DNA of 60,418 nucleotides from Frankia sp. AgB1.9 (GTDB taxonomy: Bacteria; Actinomycetota; Actinomycetes; Frankiales; Frankiaceae): contig NZ_JADWYX010000053.1 of assembly GCF_016786355.1 (NCBI RefSeq), positions 1 through 60,418 of the forward strand, given 5' to 3'. The translations under genes and the position numbers were made by a program. Positions within the stretch are counted from its first letter, which is position 1, and each line of letters starts with the position of its first letter. Below are positions 17,096 to 25,623 of this stretch, in pieces. Below the pieces are notes generated by a model that saw only the letters and a program-made list of their open reading frames with translations, made no database searches and had not been told where the DNA came from.

Positions 17096-18084
17096 AGTCC
17101 GCTGACCTCCACCACGGGTGTGCTCGGCGCCGTCACCTTCCGGCCACCCGACCGCGCGATCCGCGGGTCGAGCAGCGGGTAGAGCAGGTCGACGACGAGG
17201 TTGACGAAGACGAACATGGCCGCGGCGACGGTGACCACGGCCAGGACGACCGGCACGTCCTGCGACAGCACCGACTCCTGGGCGAGCCGGCCGACGCCCT
17301 CTCGGGTGAACACCGACTCGACGACGATCGAGCTGGTGACGGTGAGGCCGACGAGAACGCCGAGGATGGTGACCGCCGGCAGCGCCGCGTTGCGGAACGC
17401 GTGCTTGAGGTGGACGGCCGAGCGGGACAGCCCCTTCGCGCGAGCGGTGACGATGTACGGCTGGCGCAGCGTCTCCTCGAAGCTCTTGATCAGCACCTGG
17501 GCGAGCACCGACGACGTGAGGACCGAGATCGTCACGACCGGCATCACCAGGGAGCCGACCCCCTGCGTCCCGGTCGCCGGGAACCAGCCGAGCTGGAAGG
17601 AGAAGAAGTCGATGAGGAGCAGCGCGACGAAGAACTGCGGGAACGACGCGCCGAGCGCGGGGAGGCGGGTAAGGAACACCCGCAGCGGGTTCCACCGCAC
17701 GAACGTCGCGACATAGGCGAGGGCCGCCCCGACGAGGAGCGACACGACGGCGGCGGCCACCGACAGCAGCAGGGTCTGGCCGATCCGCTGGCCCAGGATG
17801 TGCGTGACCGGGATGCCCTGGGCGATCGACTGGCCGAAGTCGCCGTGGACCGCGCCGGACAGGTGGTGCCAGTACTGCGCCCAGATCGACTGGTCGAGGC
17901 CGAACTTGTGCTTCTCGTCGGCCAGCTGGGCCGGGGTGAGGCTGTCCTCCTCGATGCCGGCGGCGCCGAGCTGCAGCTGCATCGGGTCGCTGGGCAGCAG
18001 ATAGAGGATCGCGAAGGTCAGCGTGAACGCGGCCCAGAGCACGACGATCGCCTGGAGCACGCGTCCCACGATGTATCGAGTCAT
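17092..18084 (-). CDS. Oligopeptide-type ABC importer permease, DppB-like
   Basis: Protein of 330 residues with an ATG start. It has the DppB/OppB layout: an N-terminal helix (RYIVGRVLQAIVVLWAAFTLTFAI), a periplasmic-side loop with FGLDQSIWAQYWHHL and GDFGQSI, then five more helices. The coupling motif YIVTARAKGLSRSAVHLKHAFRNA is present. The gene starts 86 bases after the binding-protein gene, and its stop overlaps the second permease. Together they make the transport channel for the ligand captured by the lipoprotein. Confidence 0.88.
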   Translation of the reverse strand: MTRYIVGRVLQAIVVLWAAFTLTFAILYLLPSDPMQLQLGAAGIEEDSLTPAQLADEKHKFGLDQSIWAQYWHHLSGAVHGDFGQSIAQGIPVTHILGQRIGQTLLLSVAAAVVSLLVGAALAYVATFVRWNPLRVFLTRLPALGASFPQFFVALLLIDFFSFQLGWFPATGTQGVGSLVMPVVTISVLTSSVLAQVLIKSFEETLRQPYIVTARAKGLSRSAVHLKHAFRNAALPAVTILGVLVGLTVTSSIVVESVFTREGVGRLAQESVLSQDVPVVLAVVTVAAAMFVFVNLVVDLLYPLLDPRIARSGGRKVTAPSTPVVEVSGL

Positions 18085-18170
18085 GGGCCTGGCTTTCTCA
18101 CGGAGGTGGCGGGTCGCCGCCCGCCCGGGCCACGGGGCGGACGGCGCTGCCGACTAGCGATGGGGCTTCG

Positions 18171-19868
18171 TCAGGAGCCGTTGTCCTTCCAGACGTCGTT
18201 GAGCTTCAGGAAGCTCTCGGACGTGAAGGCGAACCCGTGGATGTGGCTGGACACGCCGGCCTCCTGCACCCGCTCGAACAGCGGGAACGAGACGCCCTGG
18301 TCGATCAGGTAGTCCTGCAGGTCGGCGTAGGCCTTCGAGGTCTGGCTCGCGTCGGTGGTCTGCAGGCCCTGCGCGAACAGTTCCTTGATGTGGGCCGTGA
18401 CCTCCGGCGACGCGGAGCGGTTCGCCAGCGCCTTCGAGTTCGCGACGTCCGGGTTGAGGATGTACTGCAGGGCGCCGATGCTGGCCCGGGTGAAGTAGGT
18501 CTGCGTCAGGTCGTAGTCACCGTTCGGCAGATACGTCGTCAGCTCGGCCGGGGTCAGCGTGCGCAGGTTCACGTTGATGCCGACCTTCTTCAGCTGCGAC
18601 TGGAGCAGCTCAGGCCCGGCGGAGAACTGGCTGACCGGGTACTCGATCGTCAGCTCCTTGCCGTCCTTGTGCCGGAACCCGTCCGAGCCCAGCGTCCAGC
18701 CGTCGGCGTCGAGGATCTTCCCGGCGCCGGCCGGGTCGTAGGCCAGCTTCGCCGCCTCCGACTTGAAGCCCGGCGTGGTCGAGTTGAAGACGCCCTGGAC
18801 GACCGGGTAGTCCGGCCCGAAGACGGTGGCCGCATACGTCTTGATGTCGATGGCCTTGTACAGCGCCTTACGGACCTGCGGGTCGCTCAGGACGCGACCG
18901 GGGGCCGTGTTGGCGAACTGGGTGTACGAGACACCGGGCAGCGACCGCTTCTGGACGGTGTCACCCGACGCCGTGATCAGCTTCTGGTCCTGGACGGTGA
19001 AGGGGTTGCGCGGCCAGGCGATGTCGATCGCGCCGGAGACCAGGTTGCCGGTGCGGACGCTGTCCTCGGCGACGTAATTGAAGATCACCTTGTCGAGGTA
19101 GGCGCTGCCCTGGTTCTTCTCCAGGCTCGACGCCCAGCTGTACGGCGTCGGCCGCTTGGTGAGGACCGTCTCGACCTTCGGCGTGTAGTGGTCGAGCACG
19201 AACGCCCCGGAGCCGATGACGCCCTGGCCGAGGCAGCGCTGGGTCGGCGTCTCGGTGTACTCCGCCGGGTCGGTGATCGCCAGGTTCGTCGTCGACGTCG
19301 CCTGTAGGAACGACGAGTTCGGCTGGGACAGCGTGAGCTTGACGGTCAGCGGGTCGACCACAGTGGCGCCGGTCAGGCCCTGCACGTAGGACGAGCCGTA
19401 CGAGGCGCCGTTGGTCGCCTTCACGGTCGCGATCCAGCCGGCCGCGTCGTCGGCGACGGCCTGGGCGTCGACCTTCTTCCCGTTGGAGAAGGTGACGCCG
19501 TCACGCAGGTGGAACGTGTAGTTCAGGCCGTCGGAGCTGATGTCCCAGCTCTTGGCGAGCCAGGGCACGATCTTGCCGTTCGCCGGGTCCTGGTCGGTCA
19601 GCGAGTCGGCGAAGTTGCGGATGATCGTGCGGTGCTCGATCCAGTAGACCTGGAACGGGTCGATGCAGGACAGGGACGGGTTGTCCGGGAAGAACGAGAC
19701 CTTCAGCGTGCCGCCGGCCTTGGGTGCGCCCGTGACCGCCGACGAGGCGGCCGGGGAGTTCCCGCCGCCGCAGGCGGCCAGGGCGAGCAGCCCGGCAGTG
19801 GCCGCGGCCGCGACGGAGGTGTGGCGCCAGGCCCGGGAATCTCGGGCGAGGCGTCTGAGGATGGACAT
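18171..19868 (-). CDS. ABC importer substrate-binding lipoprotein (family 5)
   Basis: Protein of 565 residues, ATG behind GAAAGGG. The signal peptide ends in LLALAACGGG, with Cys33 as the lipidated residue. The rest is a family 5 (peptide/nickel/glutathione-type) binding protein: an N-terminal GGTLKVSFFPDN start, then NYTFHLRDGVTFSNGKKVDAQAVADD, and a C-terminal lobe ending ERVQEAGVSSHIHGFAF. It is held on the outer face of the membrane and hands ligand to the two permeases. There are 196 bases between this gene and the flavoprotein gene upstream, enough for a separate promoter, though none was seen. The neighbours suggest an organosulfur ligand. Confidence 0.88.
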   Translation of the reverse strand: MSILRRLARDSRAWRHTSVAAAATAGLLALAACGGGNSPAASSAVTGAPKAGGTLKVSFFPDNPSLSCIDPFQVYWIEHRTIIRNFADSLTDQDPANGKIVPWLAKSWDISSDGLNYTFHLRDGVTFSNGKKVDAQAVADDAAGWIATVKATNGASYGSSYVQGLTGATVVDPLTVKLTLSQPNSSFLQATSTTNLAITDPAEYTETPTQRCLGQGVIGSGAFVLDHYTPKVETVLTKRPTPYSWASSLEKNQGSAYLDKVIFNYVAEDSVRTGNLVSGAIDIAWPRNPFTVQDQKLITASGDTVQKRSLPGVSYTQFANTAPGRVLSDPQVRKALYKAIDIKTYAATVFGPDYPVVQGVFNSTTPGFKSEAAKLAYDPAGAGKILDADGWTLGSDGFRHKDGKELTIEYPVSQFSAGPELLQSQLKKVGINVNLRTLTPAELTTYLPNGDYDLTQTYFTRASIGALQYILNPDVANSKALANRSASPEVTAHIKELFAQGLQTTDASQTSKAYADLQDYLIDQGVSFPLFERVQEAGVSSHIHGFAFTSESFLKLNDVWKDNGS

Positions 19869-20064
19869 ACGGGTGCCCTTTCAGGACGGGAGACGAAACA
19901 GGGGTTGCCGGACGTCCAGGGCGGGGCTGGTCGGACGGCTCAGAGGTGGTCGGTCGCCGCGGGAGGCGGTCGACCGGCCGGCGGAGGTTGATTGGCCGCT
20001 GAGGGGTGCGGGGCCGGCGGGGACGCGGCTGGCCGATCGGGGAGGGCCGGGCGCGCCGCCGGAG

Positions 20065-21264
20065 TCAGACCCCGAGAACGCGCCGGCCGCTGGCGAGCAG
20101 GACGGTGTCCTCCTGCGGCGGGTGCACCCTGATACAGAGGGCGTCGCGCAGATGCCGTTCGAGCGGCTGGTGGCGGGACAGGCCGGGGTTGCCCAGCGCC
20201 GCGACCGCGGTCTGGGTCGCGGCGATCACCGCGCGGGCGATGGACACCTTGACGTTGGACAGCTGGGGCAGGACCGAGGTGTCGCCGGCCTCGATCCGCA
20301 GCAGCGCGCCGTAGAGCAGCGTCTCGGCCTGGGTGATCTGCAGGTCGATCTCGCCGGCGACGGACTGGATGCGCTCGGTCTGGGCGATCGGCTTGCCGAG
20401 CGCCGACGGCACCCGGGAGCGGGCGAACTCGGCGAACGCCGACCGGGCCGCGCGGGCGACGCCGACGTAGAGCGCCGGATGGCCCCAGCCGCCCGGGCCG
20501 GCCATCGCGGCCGGGTCCCGGTAGACCCCGTCGGGGCCGCGGGGGATCTCGACGAACGCGTCGGCGGGCAGCTCGACGTTCTCGTAGATCACGTCGTCGG
20601 TGTGGGTGGCCCGCAGGCCCAGGTGGTCCCAGGTCGACACCCAGCGGATCCCGGGCAGGTCGCCTGGGACGATGAGGTGCCCGACCCTGGGCTGGCCCTG
20701 GTCCCCGCCCGGCTCGTCGGCGACCACCCACACGGTGTGGTAGGCCAGCGCCGGGCCGCCGCTGCCGTAGGCCTTGTGACCGTTGAGCAGCCAGCCGTCG
20801 GCGGTGCGGGTCGCCGTCGTCTTCGGGATGCCGCCGCGGGCCGGCGCGCCCAGCTCGGGCTCGGCCCGGATCGCGTTGACCAGCGCAGGGCCGTCGAGCG
20901 AGCGGCGCAGCAGGTCGTCGTAGTAGCCGGCCGGCCAGTGCGGGTGCGCCGCCTGGCCAGCCTGGGTCATCAGCAGGTTGGACGCGAGCAGGCCGACGGA
21001 GGCGTCACCCTGGCCGATCGCGACCAGGATCCGGACCAGCTCACGCTGGCTGACCCCGGGACCGCCGAACTGCTTGCCGACCGAGGCGGTGAGCAGCCCC
21101 GCGCGGTGCGCCGCCCACAGGCCGTCCCACGGCGTCTCGCCGGTCCGGTCGTATTCGGCCGCCGTCGAGGCGATCTCGGCGGTGACAGCAGCGAGGGCCT
21201 CGTCCGAGAGGTCCGGGACCGGGAACGAGTACGTCGCCTTGGCGGTGTCGAGCGCGGCGGTCAC
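20065..21264 (-). CDS. DszC/SfnB-like flavoprotein (acyl-CoA dehydrogenase fold)
   Basis: Protein of 399 residues; the GTG start overlaps the stop of the SsuD-like gene before it (GTGA). It has the acyl-CoA dehydrogenase fold: helical N-terminus with WDGLWAAHRAGLLTASVGKQFGG, a middle beta domain (NGHKAYGSGGPALAYHTVWVV, LGLRATHTDDVIYENVELP), and a C-terminal four-helix bundle. Families of this type near LLM monooxygenases and sulfur transporters are the DszC and SfnB flavin monooxygenases rather than true acyl-CoA dehydrogenases. It would oxidise a sulfur or nitrogen centre using reduced flavin. No flavin reductase gene is present in the cluster, so reduced flavin must come from elsewhere. Confidence 0.8.
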   Translation of the reverse strand: MTAALDTAKATYSFPVPDLSDEALAAVTAEIASTAAEYDRTGETPWDGLWAAHRAGLLTASVGKQFGGPGVSQRELVRILVAIGQGDASVGLLASNLLMTQAGQAAHPHWPAGYYDDLLRRSLDGPALVNAIRAEPELGAPARGGIPKTTATRTADGWLLNGHKAYGSGGPALAYHTVWVVADEPGGDQGQPRVGHLIVPGDLPGIRWVSTWDHLGLRATHTDDVIYENVELPADAFVEIPRGPDGVYRDPAAMAGPGGWGHPALYVGVARAARSAFAEFARSRVPSALGKPIAQTERIQSVAGEIDLQITQAETLLYGALLRIEAGDTSVLPQLSNVKVSIARAVIAATQTAVAALGNPGLSRHQPLERHLRDALCIRVHPPQEDTVLLASGRRVLGV

Positions 21265-22478
21265 GGCTGGCCCGCCGTCGCGTACTGGCCGTACTCGGGC
21301 GCGTAGTTGCCGAGGTTCTCGGCCTGCAGGGTGCCACGCTGCCCGGTGGCCTTGCGATGCGCGATCTCCTGCCGGACCAGCGGCAGCACGTAGCGGCCGT
21401 AGTCGACCGCGTCGGCGAGCGTGTCATAGCCGCGGATCGACACCAGCGACGCGCCGCGGTCGACGTAGTCGAGGATCGCCGCGGCGACCGTCTCCGGCGA
21501 GCCGACCAGCGCGGTCGACGCGCCGGCGGCGTTGGTGACGGCGGCGGTCTTCGTCCACAGCGCCCGGTCGTAGAGCTCGGACCGGTTCGCGAACGCGAGC
21601 GCGCGCTGCGAGCCGACGTTCTGCGGGGTGGTCCCGACGAACCGCCTCGCGGCGGAGCCGGCCTGCGCGAACGTGGCGGCGACCTTGGCGACGTACTCGT
21701 GCGCCTTCTCCCAGGCGAGCTCGTCGGTCTGCGCGATGATCGGGCGGAAGGTCACCCAGATCCGCGGCCGCGTGGTCCGGCCGGCGGCGCGGGCGATCCC
21801 GTTGACCCGCTCGATCTCCGAGCGCAGGTCATCCAGGGGCTCGCCCCAGAAGGAGAAGATGTCGGCCTTCTCGCCGCCGACCTGGAACGCCTCGTCGGAC
21901 TGGCCGCCGATCGAGATCGGGACCGGCGCCGCATAGGGCGCGAAGCCGGGGCCGAAGTCGTCGAACTTGTAGAACTCGCCCTCGTGGCTGAACGGCGCGG
22001 CCTCGGTCCAGGAGCGGCGCAGCACGTCGATGTACTCCGACGTCCGCGCGTAGCGCTTCTCCTTGGGCAGGTAGTCGCCCTGCCGGGCCTGCTCCGCGTC
22101 GGCACCGCCCGAGATGAGGTGGACGACCGCGCGGCCCTCGGTCAGCTGGTCGAGGGTCGCCAGCTTCTGCGCCCCCACCGTCGGGAACGTGGTGTTCGGC
22201 CGCAGCGCGACGATCGGGCGCAGCCGCTCGGTGAGCTGGCCGACGGCGCTGGCCACGACGAACGAGTCGGCGCTGTTCGAGCCGTAGGGCAGCAGCGTGT
22301 AGTCGTAGCCGCCCTCCTCCAGCGAGCGGACGTAGCGGCGGAAGTACTTCAGGTCGATGCCGCGGCTGGGAACCGGGTTCAGCTCGGTCGACGGGTTCAG
22401 GTGCGAGAGGCTGATGAACTCGACCTCGGGCGAGGCGGTCTCGGGGATGGCGGCGTCGAACACGGGCTCGGTGGTCAC
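21261..22478 (-). CDS. SsuD-like FMN-dependent monooxygenase B
   Basis: Protein of 405 residues; GTG 22478 is chosen for GAGGAG six bases upstream. It is a luciferase-like TIM barrel of the alkanesulfonate monooxygenase (SsuD/NtaA) group: EFISLSHLNPSTELN at the first strand, IVALRPNTTFPTVGAQKLATLDQLTEGR, HLISGGADAEQARQGDYL, FWGEPLDDLRSEI and GASTALVGSPETVAAAI. By my eye alignment with E. coli SsuD, the positions of its catalytic Cys54 and His228 are Ser and Arg here, so the substrate or mechanism differs from classic SsuD. It is a tandem paralogue of the next-upstream gene, with the flavoprotein directly coupled downstream. Confidence 0.85.
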   Translation of the reverse strand: MTTEPVFDAAIPETASPEVEFISLSHLNPSTELNPVPSRGIDLKYFRRYVRSLEEGGYDYTLLPYGSNSADSFVVASAVGQLTERLRPIVALRPNTTFPTVGAQKLATLDQLTEGRAVVHLISGGADAEQARQGDYLPKEKRYARTSEYIDVLRRSWTEAAPFSHEGEFYKFDDFGPGFAPYAAPVPISIGGQSDEAFQVGGEKADIFSFWGEPLDDLRSEIERVNGIARAAGRTTRPRIWVTFRPIIAQTDELAWEKAHEYVAKVAATFAQAGSAARRFVGTTPQNVGSQRALAFANRSELYDRALWTKTAAVTNAAGASTALVGSPETVAAAILDYVDRGASLVSIRGYDTLADAVDYGRYVLPLVRQEIAHRKATGQRGTLQAENLGNYAPEYGQYATAGQP

Positions 22479-22570
22479 GCGGGGCTCCTCTCGGCGGCAG
22501 GCGCTGAGCAGTGACGGGCCAGGGCGGTAGCGGGCCAGGGCGGTGGCGGCTTGGGCTGGCGGCGACGGGA

Positions 22571-23716
22571 TCAGCGGGCGGCCGTCGCGAAGGCGCCGGG
22601 GTGGTCGTCCTGGAGGGAGCCGCGCTGCCCGGTGGCCTCCCGGTGGGCGAGCTCCTGACGGACCAGCGGCAGGATGTAGCGGCCGTAGTCGATGAGGTCG
22701 TTGAGGTTGTCGTAGCCGCGGATCGAGACCAGGTCGGCGCCGAGATCGACGTAGTCGAGGATCGCGGCGGCGACGGTCTCGGGCGTGCCGACCAGCGCGG
22801 TCGAGGCTCCCGCCGCGCCGGTGGCGCTCGCGGTCGGCGTCCACAGCGCCCGGTCGTGCACGTCCTGGCGGGCGGCGATCTCCAGCAGCCGCTGGGAGCC
22901 GACGTTCTGCGGGGCGTCGCCGCCGAGGATCCTGCGGAACGCGCTCTGCTCGGCCTGGGCGCCGGCGAGCACCGCCAGAATCCGGTGCGCCTTCTCCCAG
23001 GCGAGCTCCTCGGTCTGCGCGATGATCGGCCGGAAGGTCACCCAGATCCGCGGCCGGTCGGTGCGCCCGGCCTTCGCGGCCTCGGCGTTGACCGCGTCGA
23101 TCTGGTCCCGGGTGTCCTTGAGCGGCTCACCCCACAGGCCGAAGATGTCGCCCAGCGCGCCGCCGACCCGGTAGGCGTCGGCCGACGAGCCGCCGACCGA
23201 CACCGGGATGGTGCCGTTCGTCGGGCGCACGGTGCTGACGAAGCCGTCGAACTTGTAGAACTCGCCCTCGTGGCTGAACGGCTCCGTCGAGGTCCACACC
23301 TTGCGGCAGATGTCGATGTACTCGGCCGTGCGGGCGTAGCGCTTCTCCTTGGGGAGGTAGTCGCCCTCCCTGGCCTGCTCGGCGTCGCTGCCACCGGAGA
23401 TGAAGTGCACGATCGCCCGGCCGGCGCCGAACTGGTCGAGGGTCGCGAGCGCCTTGGCCGCGACGGTCGGGTAGACCGTGTTCGGCCGCAGCGCCACGAT
23501 CGGGGTGACGCGCTCGCTGCGGGCCACGATCTGGTTGGCGATCGCGAACGGGTCCTGGAACGGGGACGCGTAGGCGCAGAGGGTGTGGTCGAAGCCGGCG
23601 TCCTCCAGCGCGTTGACGTACCGGGTGAAGAACGCGACGTCGACGCCGGGCTGGCCGAGCCGGTTCAGCTCGTTGCTCGGGTTGATGTTGACGGCGCTGA
23701 TGAACTCGACGGTCAT
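22571..23716 (-). CDS. SsuD-like FMN-dependent monooxygenase A
   Basis: Protein of 381 residues; ATG 23716 lies in an ATGA overlap with the fusion gene. It has the same TIM-barrel motifs as its paralogue (EFISAVNINPSNELN, IVALRPNTVYPTVAAKALATLDQFGAGR, HFISGGSDAEQAREGDYL, LWGEPLKDTRDQI, GASTALVGTPETVAAAI). The two share whole blocks such as DYLPKEKRYART and VTFRPIIAQT, so this is a tandem duplication with later divergence, mainly in the substrate-facing first 70 residues. SsuD-type enzymes use FMNH2 and O2 to release sulfite from sulfonates. The 92-base gap to paralogue B is the only sizeable one between the fusion gene and the flavoprotein gene. Confidence 0.85.
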   Translation of the reverse strand: MTVEFISAVNINPSNELNRLGQPGVDVAFFTRYVNALEDAGFDHTLCAYASPFQDPFAIANQIVARSERVTPIVALRPNTVYPTVAAKALATLDQFGAGRAIVHFISGGSDAEQAREGDYLPKEKRYARTAEYIDICRKVWTSTEPFSHEGEFYKFDGFVSTVRPTNGTIPVSVGGSSADAYRVGGALGDIFGLWGEPLKDTRDQIDAVNAEAAKAGRTDRPRIWVTFRPIIAQTEELAWEKAHRILAVLAGAQAEQSAFRRILGGDAPQNVGSQRLLEIAARQDVHDRALWTPTASATGAAGASTALVGTPETVAAAILDYVDLGADLVSIRGYDNLNDLIDYGRYILPLVRQELAHREATGQRGSLQDDHPGAFATAAR

Positions 23717-25623
23717 GCTGGCTTCCGCTCTTTCGGGTCGGGGCCGGTGGCGACCGGGCGGGCGGGGTCGGCCGACCAGGCGGACCACGAGCCCGGGTAG
23801 AGCGCCGCGTCGATGCCCGCGACGGCCAGCGCGGCGATCTCGTGGGCCGCGGTCACGCCGGAGCCGCAGTAGACGCCGACCTCGGGGCCGGTCCCGGCCG
23901 TCGTGAGGCCCGCGAACCGCGCCCGCAGCGCCGCCATCGGCAGGAACCGGCCGTCGGCGCCGACGTTGTCCGCGGTCGGCAGGCTGACGGCGCCGGGGAT
24001 GTGGCCGGCCTGGGAGTCGACCGGCTCGACCTCGCCGCGGTAGCGCTGCGCGGCGCGGGCGTCGACGAGCACGCCGTGGCGCAGAACCCCGTCGCCCGGT
24101 ACCGCGCTGCCCGACACCCCGTCGCCCGGTACCCCACTGTCCGCGAGTGACGAGGCCGCGTCGGCGTCGAGGACCGGCAGGTGCCCCTCGCTCAGCGAGA
24201 TGTCGCCAGGCTCGGGCCGCTGCGCCCCGGGCACGACCGGTGCGCCGGCGGCGGTCCAGGCGCCGAGGCCGCCGTCGAGGAGCCGCACGTCGGCCACGCC
24301 GGCCCAGCGCAGCAGCCACCAGGCGCGCGCGGCGCTCTGCCCACCGTTGTCGTCGTACACGACGACGGGCTGGCCGTCGTTCAGTCCCCAGCGACGAGCC
24401 GACCGCTCCAGGTCCGCGAGTGCCGGCAACGGGTGGCGCCCGCCTGCGGCGGAGGCGGGCGCGGCGAGCTCCGTCTCCAGGTCGACGTAGACCGCGCCGG
24501 GCAGATGTCCGTCCAGGTAGTGCTTCTCGCCGTCGGCGTCGCCGAGCGCCCAGCGCACGTCGAGCAACGCGGGCGCCACCGATCCGGCGAGCTCGGCCCG
24601 CAGCGTCTCGGCGTCGACGAGGACGGTCGCCGCGGCGAGCAGCCCGGCCAGGTCGTCGGACGGCAGCGAGCCCGGCGGCGTCTGCTCGGTCACCGCGCGC
24701 TGCACCCGGGCGGCCAGGGCCGCGTTGACGGGCGCGCGCCGGCCGGCCAGCCGGGCGAGCAGCGCGATCTCGCCGTTGAGGAAGTCGGTCTCGGCGTCGC
24801 GGGCGCGGGCCAGGCTCTGCCAGGTGGAGCTGCCACCGCGCTCGTGCCCGTCGATCGGCTGGAGCCCGAAGCGGTCCAGCCGGACCGTGGTCTCCGCACG
24901 GGTGTCCGCCGGGTCGTAGCCGGCGGCGGTCAGCACCGCGCGAGCCTCGGCCGCGGCGAGCCGGGCGGCCCGGTCGCGGTCCGGGCCGGGGGCGTAGAGG
25001 GCGTCGAGCGCGAAGGTCGCGCTGCCGAGCAGCTTCGAGGCCTTCCAGCGGGACAGGTCGGTGACCAGCTGCGCCTCGAAACCGGCCGCGACCAGGTCGT
25101 CGGTGATCGCCCGCGCGGCCGGCGACGCCGGGCCGTCCGGGTAGGTGCCGAGCCAGAACACCCCGCGCGCCGGACCGGCCGGGTTGGCGACCTCGCCGTC
25201 CGCGACGTAGGTCGACGGGACCCACACGACCGAGCCGACGACGGTCGCGAACCGGCGCAGCGCCGCGCGCTCCACCTCCAGCCCGTTCTGCACGGTGAGG
25301 ACGGGCAGCACCTCGCCGGCCCGCCACCGCCCGCCACCGACCGGCTGGCGCGCCCAGACGGCGAGCGCCTCCTCGGCCTGCTGCGTCTTGGTCGCCAGCA
25401 CCAGCACGTCGCCGGAGTCCAGGCCGACCTCGTCCGGGCCACCGGCCGCGGGCACGTCGAGGGCCCAGGAGTCGTCGGGGTTGAAGTAGCGGACGCCGCC
25501 GGCGCGCAGCAGCTCCAGCTGCCGGCCGCGCCCGACGAGGACGACCTCCCGGCCGGCGCGGCGCAGCTCGGCGGCGAGGGTCACCCCGACCGCGCCGGCG
25601 CCGACGATCACATACCTAGGCAT
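23713..25623 (-). CDS. PanE/ApbA reductase fused to a two-domain sulfurtransferase
   Basis: Protein of 636 residues. Residues 1-310 are a ketopantoate-reductase-like domain: nucleotide loop GAGAVG (8-13), Lys79, Asn113 in VQNG, RWKASK around 192-197, and the ApbA C-terminal pattern SSTWQSLARARDAETDFLNGEI. Residues about 330-625 are a tandem rhodanese: the inactive first repeat (LLDVRWAL...GHLPGAVYVDL) and an active second repeat with Cys586 in CGSGVTA, the loop typical of 3-mercaptopyruvate/thiosulfate sulfurtransferases. I know these as separate proteins; a single chain is unusual. A DNA minisatellite lies between the two rhodanese repeats. It overlaps the hydrolase gene by eight bases and SsuD-like A by four. 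A role in reducing a 2-oxo acid and handling the released sulfur (for example mercaptopyruvate chemistry) is inference. Confidence 0.82.
   Translation of the reverse strand: MPRYVIVGAGAVGVTLAAELRRAGREVVLVGRGRQLELLRAGGVRYFNPDDSWALDVPAAGGPDEVGLDSGDVLVLATKTQQAEEALAVWARQPVGGGRWRAGEVLPVLTVQNGLEVERAALRRFATVVGSVVWVPSTYVADGEVANPAGPARGVFWLGTYPDGPASPAARAITDDLVAAGFEAQLVTDLSRWKASKLLGSATFALDALYAPGPDRDRAARLAAAEARAVLTAAGYDPADTRAETTVRLDRFGLQPIDGHERGGSSTWQSLARARDAETDFLNGEIALLARLAGRRAPVNAALAARVQRAVTEQTPPGSLPSDDLAGLLAAATVLVDAETLRAELAGSVAPALLDVRWALGDADGEKHYLDGHLPGAVYVDLETELAAPASAAGGRHPLPALADLERSARRWGLNDGQPVVVYDDNGGQSAARAWWLLRWAGVADVRLLDGGLGAWTAAGAPVVPGAQRPEPGDISLSEGHLPVLDADAASSLADSGVPGDGVSGSAVPGDGVLRHGVLVDARAAQRYRGEVEPVDSQAGHIPGAVSLPTADNVGADGRFLPMAALRARFAGLTTAGTGPEVGVYCGSGVTAAHEIAALAVAGIDAALYPGSWSAWSADPARPVATGPDPKERKPA
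24087..24133. repeat. In-frame 30-bp-period minisatellite inside the fusion gene
   Basis: CCCCGTCGCCCGGTACC occurs at 24087-24103 and 24117-24133. The 30-base period adds ten residues per unit (VPGDGV repeated in the protein at about 498-513), in the linker between the rhodanese repeats. Copy number probably varies between strains. Confidence 0.7.

Noticed and set aside
18085..18170. A terminator or riboswitch between binding-protein and permease genes.
   Set aside because: No hairpin followed by Ts or conserved aptamer-like segment could be recognised in the 86 bases.
22571..25327. A single 918-residue protein spanning the fusion gene region and SsuD-like A.
   Set aside because: The first two thirds are an out-of-frame reading of the PanE-sulfurtransferase gene. 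The real start is the ATG at 23716 within an ATGA overlap.
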